This document shows positions 1 through 6,688 of a DNA stretch of 22,770 nucleotides, piece by piece. The stretch's first letter is position 1. The number at the start of each line of letters is the position of its first letter. Under the pieces are notes generated by a model that did no database searches, was not told the origin of the DNA, and saw only the letters and a program-made list of their open reading frames with translations. The stretch lies in contig JAEWFW010000053.1 in the NCBI GenBank assembly GCA_023388635.1, positions 1-22,770 of the forward strand. Direction: 5' to 3'. The stretch comes from Bacillota bacterium. GTDB lineage: Bacteria > Bacillota > Bacilli > Desulfuribacillales > Desulfuribacillaceae. A program made the translations under genes and the position numbers.

Positions 1-6
1 ATATTC

Positions 7-53
7 AGGCGATGGAGTTCGCCTTTAAATGCCTTGAGCTGATGACTCCTACC
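7..53 (+). promoter_or_regulatory. Fluoride riboswitch (crcB motif) aptamer
   Basis: The sequence carries the conserved blocks of the crcB RNA motif in order: GGCGATGGAGTTCGCC (8-23), an A-rich joining segment, a short stem with TTGAGCTGATGA, then CTCCTAC, which forms the pseudoknot side. It lies 58 bases upstream of a fluoride channel gene, which is the classic target. In known members fluoride binding stabilises the aptamer and turns the downstream gene on. The 3' strand of the aptamer (46-53) is also the 5' arm of the terminator that follows, so the switch is transcriptional. The promoter lies before the window. Confidence 0.93.
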
Positions 54-87
54 TTTACATGCATGACCAAAGGGTAGGAGTTTTTTA
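46..87 (+). terminator. Riboswitch-controlled intrinsic terminator (attenuator)
   Basis: CTCCTACC (46-53) pairs perfectly with GGTAGGAG (73-80). TTT (54-56) can extend the stem with AAA (69-71) around one bulged G, and a run of six T (81-86) follows. The 5' arm is shared with the fluoride aptamer, so aptamer folding and terminator folding exclude each other. Without fluoride the terminator should form; with fluoride crcB is read. Confidence 0.9.
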
Positions 88-110
88 TTTTTGCGAGGGA
101 GGATATAAGG

Positions 111-482
111 ATGCTTAAAATTTTCTATGTAGGGATTGGTGGTTTCATTGGCAGCGCATTCCGATATATGGTATCGCTGTATGCTACGAAACTGCTCGGC
201 GCACAGATGCCCTATGGAACGTTGATTGTCAATTTTGTCGGTGGGATTATGATAGGCTTTGTTATGGAACTGAGCTTGAGTACGAATATTTCGCCGGAGT
301 TGCGGTTGTTCCTTACTACAGGAATTTTCGGCGGTTTTACGACGTTTTCTGCGTTCAGTTATGAGACGATCCATTTGTTTTCCGCAGGCAGTTATTTGCT
401 GGGCTCAATCAACGTCATCTTAAATGTAGGATTAGGTCTGGGTGGAGTTTTGATCGGAAAGGTGCTCGCCCATATTTTATAA
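111..482 (+). CDS. crcB: CrcB/Fluc fluoride channel
   Basis: A 123-residue four-helix membrane protein of the CrcB (Fluc) family. These proteins form dual-topology dimers in the cytoplasmic membrane and let fluoride leave the cell. Visible family marks are GGFIGSAFRY near the N-terminus (about 10-19), the asparagine in the second helix (NFVGG, about 41-45) and the signature GGFTTFSAFSYE (about 74-85), which contains the pore phenylalanines. Length is typical for the family. The ATG has a GGAGG ribosome site about 8 bases upstream. Control is by the fluoride riboswitch directly upstream, which independently supports the function. There is only one copy here; some Bacillota carry a second crcB next to it. 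Confidence 0.96.
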   Translation: MLKIFYVGIGGFIGSAFRYMVSLYATKLLGAQMPYGTLIVNFVGGIMIGFVMELSLSTNISPELRLFLTTGIFGGFTTFSAFSYETIHLFSAGSYLLGSINVILNVGLGLGGVLIGKVLAHIL

Positions 483-584
483 GAGAACACAGTACAAAGC
501 TGATGCTTAAATACTGCTTAAACATTGAACTCAGACCTTAGAACCTGGGCTTACGCTGCACAGCTGTATGTGATTCCATGATGA

Positions 585-1103
585 TCATGCGAATGACAGC
601 AGCAGAGACGTGACGGTGGCAATGGTGAAACCGGCGAAGACATCGGTAGGGTAATGTACGCCGATATATATGCGGGAAATACCGACCATGGCAGCCAAAG
701 GGAACGCAATTACACTGAGCAGAGGTACGGAAAAAGAGACGCTCGCAGCGATCGAAAAGGCGGCTGTCGTATGTCCCGATGGAAAGGAATAGCGGTCAAA
801 TAAAATAGAGAAATTTCCTTGCCCAACATGTTCCGGTGGGCGCTGTCTGCGGATCGCATATTTCAGTCCCTGTACGACGATGTGGCTGACAATCAATGAA
901 ATCAGAGCACCGATTCCGATATGGCGGACAGTCGAGTTACCGAAGATGATCATCGCTAGACAAATAGAGAGTGTCGCAACGGCACTTCCGACATGACCAA
1001 TCAGCGGGAATAATTTATCGTAAGGTGAATATTTAAGTTTTTCCCGTAAGGCAGAAGACCATTTTTGATCGATTTTTTCCATTACATGTAGAAAGTTTTT
1101 CAT
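585..1103 (-). CDS. PAP2-family membrane phosphatase (undecaprenyl-diphosphatase-like)
   Basis: A 172-residue multi-helix membrane protein with the complete PAP2 phosphatase signature: KYAIRRQRP (motif 1), PSGHT (motif 2) and SRIYIGVHYPTDV (motif 3). The catalytic His residues and the Asp are all present. Family members remove phosphate from lipid pyrophosphates at the outer membrane face; small bacterial ones of this size often recycle undecaprenyl pyrophosphate (BcrC/YbjG type), but substrate cannot be read from sequence. An in-frame ATG exists 16 codons upstream (1151), but AAGGTGGGA sits about 8 bases before the ATG at 1103, so I chose 1103. The gene is alone, convergent with crcB and divergent from the next gene. 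Confidence 0.88.
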   Translation of the reverse strand: MKNFLHVMEKIDQKWSSALREKLKYSPYDKLFPLIGHVGSAVATLSICLAMIIFGNSTVRHIGIGALISLIVSHIVVQGLKYAIRRQRPPEHVGQGNFSILFDRYSFPSGHTTAAFSIAASVSFSVPLLSVIAFPLAAMVGISRIYIGVHYPTDVFAGFTIATVTSLLLSFA

Positions 1104-1326
1104 CAGCGATCCCACCTTGTGTTTAAAATAAAAATATATTTTCTCTGGCATTCAGTAATCTTATCATAACAGTAAAAGGTTTGAAAATCTTTTAAGGTTT
1201 GTTAAAAAAGTATTAAAAATTTATGAAGAAAAGAATTTTATCCGCACATTGGTACTTTAATAGGGAACTTACCGGACATTATCGAAATGGCAGAAGTTTA
1301 CTAGTGCGAATTGGGCAAAAAATAAA

Positions 1327-1356
1327 TTGACATAAGAATATCTTATACTATATGAT
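1327..1356 (+). promoter_or_regulatory. Sigma-A-type promoter of the exported-protein gene
   Basis: TTGACA (1327-1332), an 18-base spacer and TATGAT (1351-1356) form a near-consensus housekeeping promoter. It lies about 40 bases before the ribosome binding site of the gene at 1395. Confidence 0.7.
1332..1346. repeat. Inverted repeat inside the promoter spacer (operator candidate)
   Basis: ATAAGA (1332-1337) and TCTTAT (1341-1346) are perfect inverted arms separated by ATA. The dyad lies between the -35 and -10 boxes, where a bound repressor would block RNA polymerase. No regulator is identified. Short A/T-rich dyads also arise by chance. Confidence 0.4.
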
Positions 1357-1394
1357 GAAGGTAACGTAAAGAAGAATTTTAGGAGGGGCATCTT

Positions 1395-2036
1395 GTGAAG
1401 AAAGGCGCAATCTATATATTGTTAGCTGTAATGACAATGGCGGTGTTATTTACTTTTTCACAATATAACGGGGAAATCCCCTACGTGGCGGCTGAAAATA
1501 TCAACCAACTTTCTGTAGAAAAACAGGGGATTGGTAATATGTTTAGAGTCAATCCAAGTGTTAAGCCAACGATTGAGGCTGATGGTCAAGCGTATCAGGA
1601 AGTGACGATTGATGTGGCGACGGCGGCAGTCAAATTTGATGACAAGGACCGTATTGTTGATCTTCAAATCGATGTGACGCAGACGAAAATGTTTTTGGAT
1701 CAACAAGGGATTGTCATACCTACAGATACTGTGATGGCGATGAGAGAGGAAGCCGCGCTTAAGGAAATCGAGGAGCGCATAAAAGTGGGTGAGGTCAACA
1801 CTTGCGGTATCAATTGGGGGCATGCAGGTGACGTGACAGATTATGACATAGTGAATAACAGAGAGCTCAAAAGTCAGATTGAAACCATTGAACAGTGGGC
1901 AACAGGGAGAGCTATTTCTGAGCTAAAGTTCGATGTGAATACATTAACGGCAAAATTAGAGGCTGCAGAGGGATTCTCTATTACGGCTGATGATTATTGG
2001 CAAGCGATTTATCGTGCTTATCAGCGGGCACAATAG
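1395..2036 (+). CDS. Exported protein of unknown function (possible FMN-binding-like)
   Basis: A 213-residue protein starting at GTG, chosen because AGGAGGGGC lies directly upstream at 1381. The N-terminus (MKKGAIYILLAVMTMAVLF) is a signal peptide or membrane anchor; there is no lipobox cysteine, so it is not an obvious lipoprotein. The rest is soluble and rich in acidic and Gln residues. The segment EVTIDVATAAVKFDDKDRIV (about 70-89) and the later SQIETIEQWATGR recall exported FMN-binding-like 'membrane immunogen' proteins, which show a strand-rich repeat and an EQ...E.W..G helix. That resemblance is from memory and weak. One Cys (about 137) is present. The gene stands alone with its own promoter and terminator. 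Confidence 0.8.
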   Translation: MKKGAIYILLAVMTMAVLFTFSQYNGEIPYVAAENINQLSVEKQGIGNMFRVNPSVKPTIEADGQAYQEVTIDVATAAVKFDDKDRIVDLQIDVTQTKMFLDQQGIVIPTDTVMAMREEAALKEIEERIKVGEVNTCGINWGHAGDVTDYDIVNNRELKSQIETIEQWATGRAISELKFDVNTLTAKLEAAEGFSITADDYWQAIYRAYQRAQ

Positions 2037-2082
2037 TTGGAAAGATAAAGATTAGGGTTTAAATATAATTTTTGATACGATG

Positions 2083-2122
2083 ACGTTCGCATCACTCGCC
2101 AGAGTGATTGCGGACGTTTTTT
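2083..2122 (+). terminator. Intrinsic terminator after the exported-protein gene
   Basis: ACGTTCGCATCACTC (2083-2097) pairs with GAGTGATTGCGGACGT (2102-2117) with one mismatch and one bulge, followed by a run of T (2117-2122). It separates this gene from the manganese operon. Confidence 0.88.
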
Positions 2123-2166
2123 ACATTAATGAAAGATTTTGTGAAAAACAGGAGCACTTTTTATTT

Positions 2167-2202
2167 TTAGGCATAGGATACTTATATGTTAGGTATGCCT
2201 GA
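2167..2202. promoter_or_regulatory. Putative MntR/DtxR-type operator before mntR
   Basis: TTAGGTATGCCTGA (2189-2202) is a quasi-palindrome of the TTAGG...CCTAA kind bound by DtxR-family repressors. A second half site, TTAGGCATA, lies at 2167-2175, and AGGCATA (2169-2175) is an exact inverted partner of TATGCCT (2194-2200). The site lies 18 bases before the mntR start. A weak promoter, TTGTGA (2139) with a 17-base spacer and TATTTT (2162), would place the operator over its start point. This suggests that mntR represses itself, and the transport genes with it, when manganese is plentiful. Confidence 0.55.
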
Positions 2203-2219
2203 AATGTACGGAGGGAGCT

Positions 2220-2882
2220 ATGACGGCAAATAGAGAAGATTATCTGAAAATGATTTATGAGCTCGGTGGGTATGAAAATCAGGTAAGTAATAAAAAAATT
2301 GCCGAGGGGCTACAGATTTCTGCAGCATCTGTCAGTGAAATGCTGCAAAAATTATATCGCGAAGGAGATATTGAATATACACCGTATAAGGGGATTCAAT
2401 TGACAGAGCATGGAGCAAACAAGGCAAGTAGTTTGCTGCGTAAGCACAGATTGTGGGAGGTCTTTCTCGTACAGCAATTACAATTTTCCTGGAGTGATGT
2501 TGACGAAGTAGCAGAACTTTTGGAGCATGTGACATCAAGTGAATTGGCGGAGCGTCTGGAACGCTATTTGCAATATCCGTCTGTATGTCCGCACGGTGCG
2601 CCAATACCATATCAAGGCAGTCACGTACATGACAAAGATTTAAAAGAATTGCGTACATTGCGAATCGGAGAATCGGCAGTCATACAGCGCGTAGTGGACG
2701 AGAAGGAATTGCTCGATTACTTGAATCATTTACAATTGACTGTCGGTGATCAAGTGACAGTCGTCTCGATAGAGCCTTACGAAGGACCGATTATTTTGCA
2801 AGCAAAAGGCAAGGAGTTTCAAATCAGTCAAAAAGCAGCTGCTAACATTTATGTAGGAGAACAACAAGAAACATTAGTATAA
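2220..2882 (+). CDS. mntR: Manganese-responsive repressor MntR/TroR (DtxR family)
   Basis: A 220-residue DtxR-family repressor with an N-terminal winged helix (about 1-65), a metal-binding and dimerisation domain (about 66-135, including CPHGAPIP) and a C-terminal FeoA/SH3-like domain (about 145-215). The last domain is absent from the 142-residue B. subtilis MntR. Aligned by eye to MntR, the metal ligands read Asp7, His76, Glu99, Glu102 and His103. Asp7 and Glu99 replace the Met and Cys of iron-sensing DtxR, which points to manganese. The MntR Glu11 ligand position is Lys10 here. It is the first gene of the Mn operon; the next gene begins about 30 bases after its stop. GGAGGG lies upstream of the ATG. 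Confidence 0.9.
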   Translation: MTANREDYLKMIYELGGYENQVSNKKIAEGLQISAASVSEMLQKLYREGDIEYTPYKGIQLTEHGANKASSLLRKHRLWEVFLVQQLQFSWSDVDEVAELLEHVTSSELAERLERYLQYPSVCPHGAPIPYQGSHVHDKDLKELRTLRIGESAVIQRVVDEKELLDYLNHLQLTVGDQVTVVSIEPYEGPIILQAKGKEFQISQKAAANIYVGEQQETLV

Positions 2883-2912
2883 AGAATGCCTATAAAGGAG
2901 AGCGAAAAATAT

Positions 2913-3848
2913 ATGCTTATGATAAAAAGGTGTGTGGCAATGATCACTGTATTGTCGCTGGTGTTTTTATTTGCTGGTTGCGGATCGGTAAATTTGCCGG
3001 ATGGGGAAGGTAAAGTGCGAATCGTCGCGACAACGACAATGCTGGCTGATTTGGCGAGTGTCATCGGCGGGGAGCATGTTTTAGTTGAGGGATTGATGGG
3101 TCCTGGAATAGATCCGCACCTATATCAAGCGAGCGCAGGAGATGTCACGCGGATGCAGAATGCAGATATTGTTGTGTATACAGGACTGCATTTGGAGGGG
3201 AAAATGGGAGAATTGTTTGAAGATTTGCAAAACCGCGGGCGTAATATAATTTGCGTAACTGACGGTATTGACCACAGCCGATTGCTTAGCGACGAGGAAG
3301 ATGGTACGGCAATCGATCCACATATATGGTTTGATGTACTATTGTGGCAGGAAGCTGCCAGAGAATTAGCCAGAGGAATTGCCGAAGTCAATCCCGAGCA
3401 TGCTGTCGATTACGCCAATAACTTACAGCAATATCTCGAAGCGTTGGATGAACTGCATTTGTATATTCAGCAGCAAGTAGAGCGTTTACCTAAAGAGCAG
3501 CGCGTGTTAGTAACAGCTCATGATGCCTTCGGGTATTTTGGTCAGGCGTACGGATTTGAAGTCATGGGGCTACAGGGAATCAGTACAGAATCTGAGGCTG
3601 GGACGGCAGATGTCAGCAAGCTGGCAAGATTGATCGCCGACAGGCAGATTAAAGCGATCTTCATTGAATCATCGATACCTGCTAAACAAATTGAAGCTTT
3701 ACAACAAGCTGTTAAAGCACAAGGATTTGCAGTAAAAATTGGTGGAGAGCTATATTCAGACTCATTAGGAGATGAAGCGTCCAATACGGCAACGTATATT
3801 CAGACATTTAAAGCGAACATTGATACGATTGTCAATGCGTTGCAGTAG
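2913..3848 (+). CDS. mntA: TroA/MntA-like metal-binding lipoprotein
   Basis: A 311-residue cluster A-I substrate-binding protein that delivers Mn (or Zn) to the ABC permease from the outer membrane face. The signal peptide ends in the lipobox LFAGC (Cys23, lipidated). Metal ligands match the TroA pattern: His69 (GPGIDPHLY), His137 (DPHIW), His203 (TAHDAFGYF) and Asp283 (YSDSLG). A third His rather than Glu is the TroA/ZnuA type, so Zn cannot be excluded from this protein alone; the Mn-type regulator in front favours Mn. The upstream ATG at 2886 lacks a ribosome site, whereas AAAGGAG (2894-2900) precedes 2913. The stop codon overlaps the next gene's ribosome site region. Confidence 0.9.
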   Translation: MLMIKRCVAMITVLSLVFLFAGCGSVNLPDGEGKVRIVATTTMLADLASVIGGEHVLVEGLMGPGIDPHLYQASAGDVTRMQNADIVVYTGLHLEGKMGELFEDLQNRGRNIICVTDGIDHSRLLSDEEDGTAIDPHIWFDVLLWQEAARELARGIAEVNPEHAVDYANNLQQYLEALDELHLYIQQQVERLPKEQRVLVTAHDAFGYFGQAYGFEVMGLQGISTESEAGTADVSKLARLIADRQIKAIFIESSIPAKQIEALQQAVKAQGFAVKIGGELYSDSLGDEASNTATYIQTFKANIDTIVNALQ

Positions 3849-3860
3849 GAGGCAAAGTAT

Positions 3861-4655
3861 ATGGTGAATATGAGCGATGAAAAAGATAAGCGCATATGTG
3901 TGTATGCTGTGCAAGTTGATGATTTAACAGTGGCTTATGATGGTAAGCCGGTCGTCTGGGACGTTGATCTCAGAATTCCCAAAGGGAAACTGATGGCGAT
4001 TGTCGGACCGAATGGGGCTGGGAAGACGACTTTGATTAAAGCGATGTTACATCTTGTAAAACCGCTTACCGGGAAAGTGCAATTTTATTTACAAGAAGAC
4101 AACGAAGTCAAGAAGAACGGGAAAAACAGTCAGCGCTTGATTGGATATGTACCACAAAGCGGCAGTGTCGATTGGGACTTTCCTGCAACGGTAGAAGATG
4201 TTGTAATGATGGGGCGCTATGGGCATTTGGGATGGTTTAAACGCCCCAGTAAGCTCGATCATCAAATTGTCAAAGAAATGCTGGAAAAGGTCGGAATGAG
4301 CGAATATTCATCTCGGCAAATTAGTCAGTTGTCAGGTGGACAGCAGCAAAGAGTGTTTTTGGCAAGGGCTCTTGTTCAGCAAGCGGAAATCTACTTTATG
4401 GATGAACCGTTTAAAGGTGTCGATGCGCAGACAGAGAAGGTGATCGTTGCTCTGCTTAAAGATTTAAAAAAACAAGGGAAGACTGTGATCGTTGTGCATC
4501 ATGATTTACAGACAATTACTGAATATTTTGATTGGGTCGCGCTGATTAATATGCAATTGATTGCCGATGGACCGGTGGAGGAGGTTTTCACGGAAAAAAA
4601 CCTCACCCTTACGTATCGGAGCAGTGGCTCATTGCTGGAAGGCAGTGATATATGA
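3861..4655 (+). CDS. mntB: Manganese ABC transporter ATP-binding protein
   Basis: A 264-residue ATPase that powers metal import. All nucleotide-site motifs are visible: Walker A GPNGAGKTT (49-57), Q-loop Gln99 (VPQSG), signature LSGGQ (157-161), Walker B IYFMDE (177-182) and H-loop His214. The segment SGSVDWDFPATVEDVVMMGRYG is typical of MntB/TroB/SitB metal importers. AGGAGG (3848-3852) overlaps the upstream stop region and lies 8 bases before the ATG. The stop overlaps the start of the first permease gene (ATGA at 4652), implying translational coupling. Confidence 0.94.
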   Translation: MVNMSDEKDKRICVYAVQVDDLTVAYDGKPVVWDVDLRIPKGKLMAIVGPNGAGKTTLIKAMLHLVKPLTGKVQFYLQEDNEVKKNGKNSQRLIGYVPQSGSVDWDFPATVEDVVMMGRYGHLGWFKRPSKLDHQIVKEMLEKVGMSEYSSRQISQLSGGQQQRVFLARALVQQAEIYFMDEPFKGVDAQTEKVIVALLKDLKKQGKTVIVVHHDLQTITEYFDWVALINMQLIADGPVEEVFTEKNLTLTYRSSGSLLEGSDI

Positions 4656-5578
4656 TGCACGATATGATTGCGTTCTTTTCTGATTATACGTTTCAGGTCG
4701 TAGCGTTGGGATCAGGCATTTTAGGTCTAATTAGCGGAGTCTTAGGCAGTTTTGCCGTGTTGAGGAAACAAAGTCTGCTGGGTGATGCCGTATCCCATGC
4801 CGCGTTGCCTGGTATTGCCCTCGCTTTTTTGCTAACAGGCAGTAAAAATACTGAGGTGCTGTTATTGGGAGCTTTTCTGTCAGGAATTATCGGCACGTTG
4901 TTGATTATGTATGTCGTTAAATACTCAAGAATTAAATTTGACAGCGCGTTGGCACTTGTGATGTCGGTATTTTTCGGTTTTGGGTTGGTCTTGTTGACTT
5001 TTATGCAGAAAATTCCTAATGCCAATCAGGCTGGTCTTAACCGATTTTTGTTCGGTCAGGCGTCGACGCTGTTAAAAAGTGACGTTGTTTTTATGAGTGT
5101 AGCGGGCGTGTGCCTGTTGTTACTCGTAGCTTTGTTTTGGAAAGAATTTAAAATTTTTGTTTTTGACAGTGATTATGCGCACAGTATCGGATTCTCTACA
5201 CGCAAGCTTGATCTTCTACTATCATTTATGATTGTCGGCGCGATTATTATCGGTCTACAGACAGTCGGAGTTATTTTGATGAGTGCGATGTTGATTGCGC
5301 CGGGCGTAGCTGCACGGCAATGGACGAACCGCTTGTCGGTGATGATTTTTTTAGCCGCGTTTTTCGGCGCCTTTTCGGGGGTTGCCGGAACGACCGTCAG
5401 CTCTTTGCTTGGGAAAATGCCGACGGGACCGGCGATTGTCGTCATTATCAGTCTGATTGTCATTGCCAGTCTGCTGTTTGCACCGGGGCGTGGTATGATT
5501 TGGAGTTATTTGCGGAGAAAACGTAATCAGCGTGCTATTTTGCGGAGAAAGGAGATAGAGCATGTCACCACAACTTGA
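4652..5578 (+). CDS. mntC: Manganese ABC transporter permease, first subunit
   Basis: A 308-residue ABC-3 family (ZnuB/TroC) permease with about eight hydrophobic helices. Visible family marks are GSFAVLRKQSLLGDAVSHAA (about 31-50), which carries the coupling region, and SAMLIAPGVAARQ in the substrate-path helix. It forms the membrane channel with the next gene product. The start ATG overlaps the stop of the ATPase gene; a second ATG directly follows (4655) and could be used instead. The end overlaps the next gene by 17 bases. Gene letters follow B. subtilis mntABCD; the order also matches troABCD of Treponema. Confidence 0.92.
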   Translation: MMHDMIAFFSDYTFQVVALGSGILGLISGVLGSFAVLRKQSLLGDAVSHAALPGIALAFLLTGSKNTEVLLLGAFLSGIIGTLLIMYVVKYSRIKFDSALALVMSVFFGFGLVLLTFMQKIPNANQAGLNRFLFGQASTLLKSDVVFMSVAGVCLLLLVALFWKEFKIFVFDSDYAHSIGFSTRKLDLLLSFMIVGAIIIGLQTVGVILMSAMLIAPGVAARQWTNRLSVMIFLAAFFGAFSGVAGTTVSSLLGKMPTGPAIVVIISLIVIASLLFAPGRGMIWSYLRRKRNQRAILRRKEIEHVTTT

Positions 5579-6683
5579 GATTCAATTGATTGCTGTTGTT
5601 GTCGCGATCGCTTGTGCACTGCCCGGAGTTTTCTTGGTGCTGCGCAAAATGTCGATGATGTCGGACGCGATTACACATACGATTTTATTGGGAATCGTCA
5701 TTGCCTTTTTCCTGACACACGATTTGTCATCGCCACTTTTGATTGTCGGCGCAACTGTCGTCGGAGTGCTGACGGTGTGGATGACAGAAACTCTGCACAG
5801 AACACGTTTGCTCTCGGAAGATGCTTCGATCGGCATTGTATTTCCACTGCTATTCAGCATTGCGATTATTCTGATTTCCCGTTATGCAGGGGCGGTTCAT
5901 CTGGATACGGATTCTGTTTTATTGGGAGAGTTGGCGTTTGCGCCCTTTAATCGGATGATTGTGTTGGGGACAGATATTGGACCCAAAGCCTTGTATTCTA
6001 TGGGTGTGATTTTGTGCCTGAATTTACTGGGAATTATACTGTTTTTTAAAGAATTGAAAATCGTCACCTTTGATCCGATTCTAGCAGCGATTTTAGGTTT
6101 TTCGCCGACAGTTGTACATTACGGGTTGATGACACTGATATCGATGACGGCGGTCGGAGCGTTTGAAGCGGTGGGATCTGTTTTGGTGATTGCTTTTATG
6201 ATTGGTCCACCAGTGACAGCATATCTTTTGACAGACAACTTAAAGATCATGCTGATGCTCAGCGGAGCCATCGGTGCGGTCAACGCGGTGCTGGGATATC
6301 AGGTGGCAGATACGCTTGATGTGTCAATTGCCGGAAGTATGGCTGGGATGACGGGTTTAGCTTTTTTGCTTGTTTTTTTGCTGGCTCCCAAACGCGGTTT
6401 GTTGATGTCGCTCTATCGACGTAAGCAGCAGACGATTGATTTTCGCAAGAAAATGTTTCTGTTCCATGTATATAACCATGAAGGCAGACCGGAAGAAGAG
6501 CAAGAATCCAGTATTGATTCCATACAGTATCACTTGCGCTGGACCGGTCGCCTGACAGAGATAATTATGCAGAAACTACTGCGGGAGAACAAAATAAAAA
6601 TTGAACAGAACATTGTCCGATTGACCGAAGAAGGCAGAAATGCCAGTGTCCACAATTATCACGAATTTTTTCATAAACGCTAA
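5562..6683 (+). CDS. mntD: Manganese ABC transporter permease with C-terminal winged-helix-like tail
   Basis: A 373-residue ABC-3 permease, paired with the preceding gene. Residues 1 to about 283 are the membrane part (LRKMSMMSDAITHTILLG near the start; VLVIAFMIGPPVTAYLL later). About 90 further residues (285-373) are hydrophilic and end in LTEIIMQKLLRENKIKIEQ...VRLTEEGRNASVHNYHEF, which looks like a DtxR-type winged-helix fold, as found at the end of B. subtilis MntC (435 residues) and some TroD proteins. AAAGGAG precedes the ATG. The tail would lie in the cytoplasm and could sense metal or contact the ATPase; this is inference. Confidence 0.9.
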   Translation: MSPQLEIQLIAVVVAIACALPGVFLVLRKMSMMSDAITHTILLGIVIAFFLTHDLSSPLLIVGATVVGVLTVWMTETLHRTRLLSEDASIGIVFPLLFSIAIILISRYAGAVHLDTDSVLLGELAFAPFNRMIVLGTDIGPKALYSMGVILCLNLLGIILFFKELKIVTFDPILAAILGFSPTVVHYGLMTLISMTAVGAFEAVGSVLVIAFMIGPPVTAYLLTDNLKIMLMLSGAIGAVNAVLGYQVADTLDVSIAGSMAGMTGLAFLLVFLLAPKRGLLMSLYRRKQQTIDFRKKMFLFHVYNHEGRPEEEQESSIDSIQYHLRWTGRLTEIIMQKLLRENKIKIEQNIVRLTEEGRNASVHNYHEFFHKR

Positions 6684-6688
6684 TTGAT

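Noticed and set aside
577..589. Palindrome CATGATGATCATG at the end of the PAP2 gene
   Set aside because: Overlaps the stop codon, has no loop and no T-run; probably chance.
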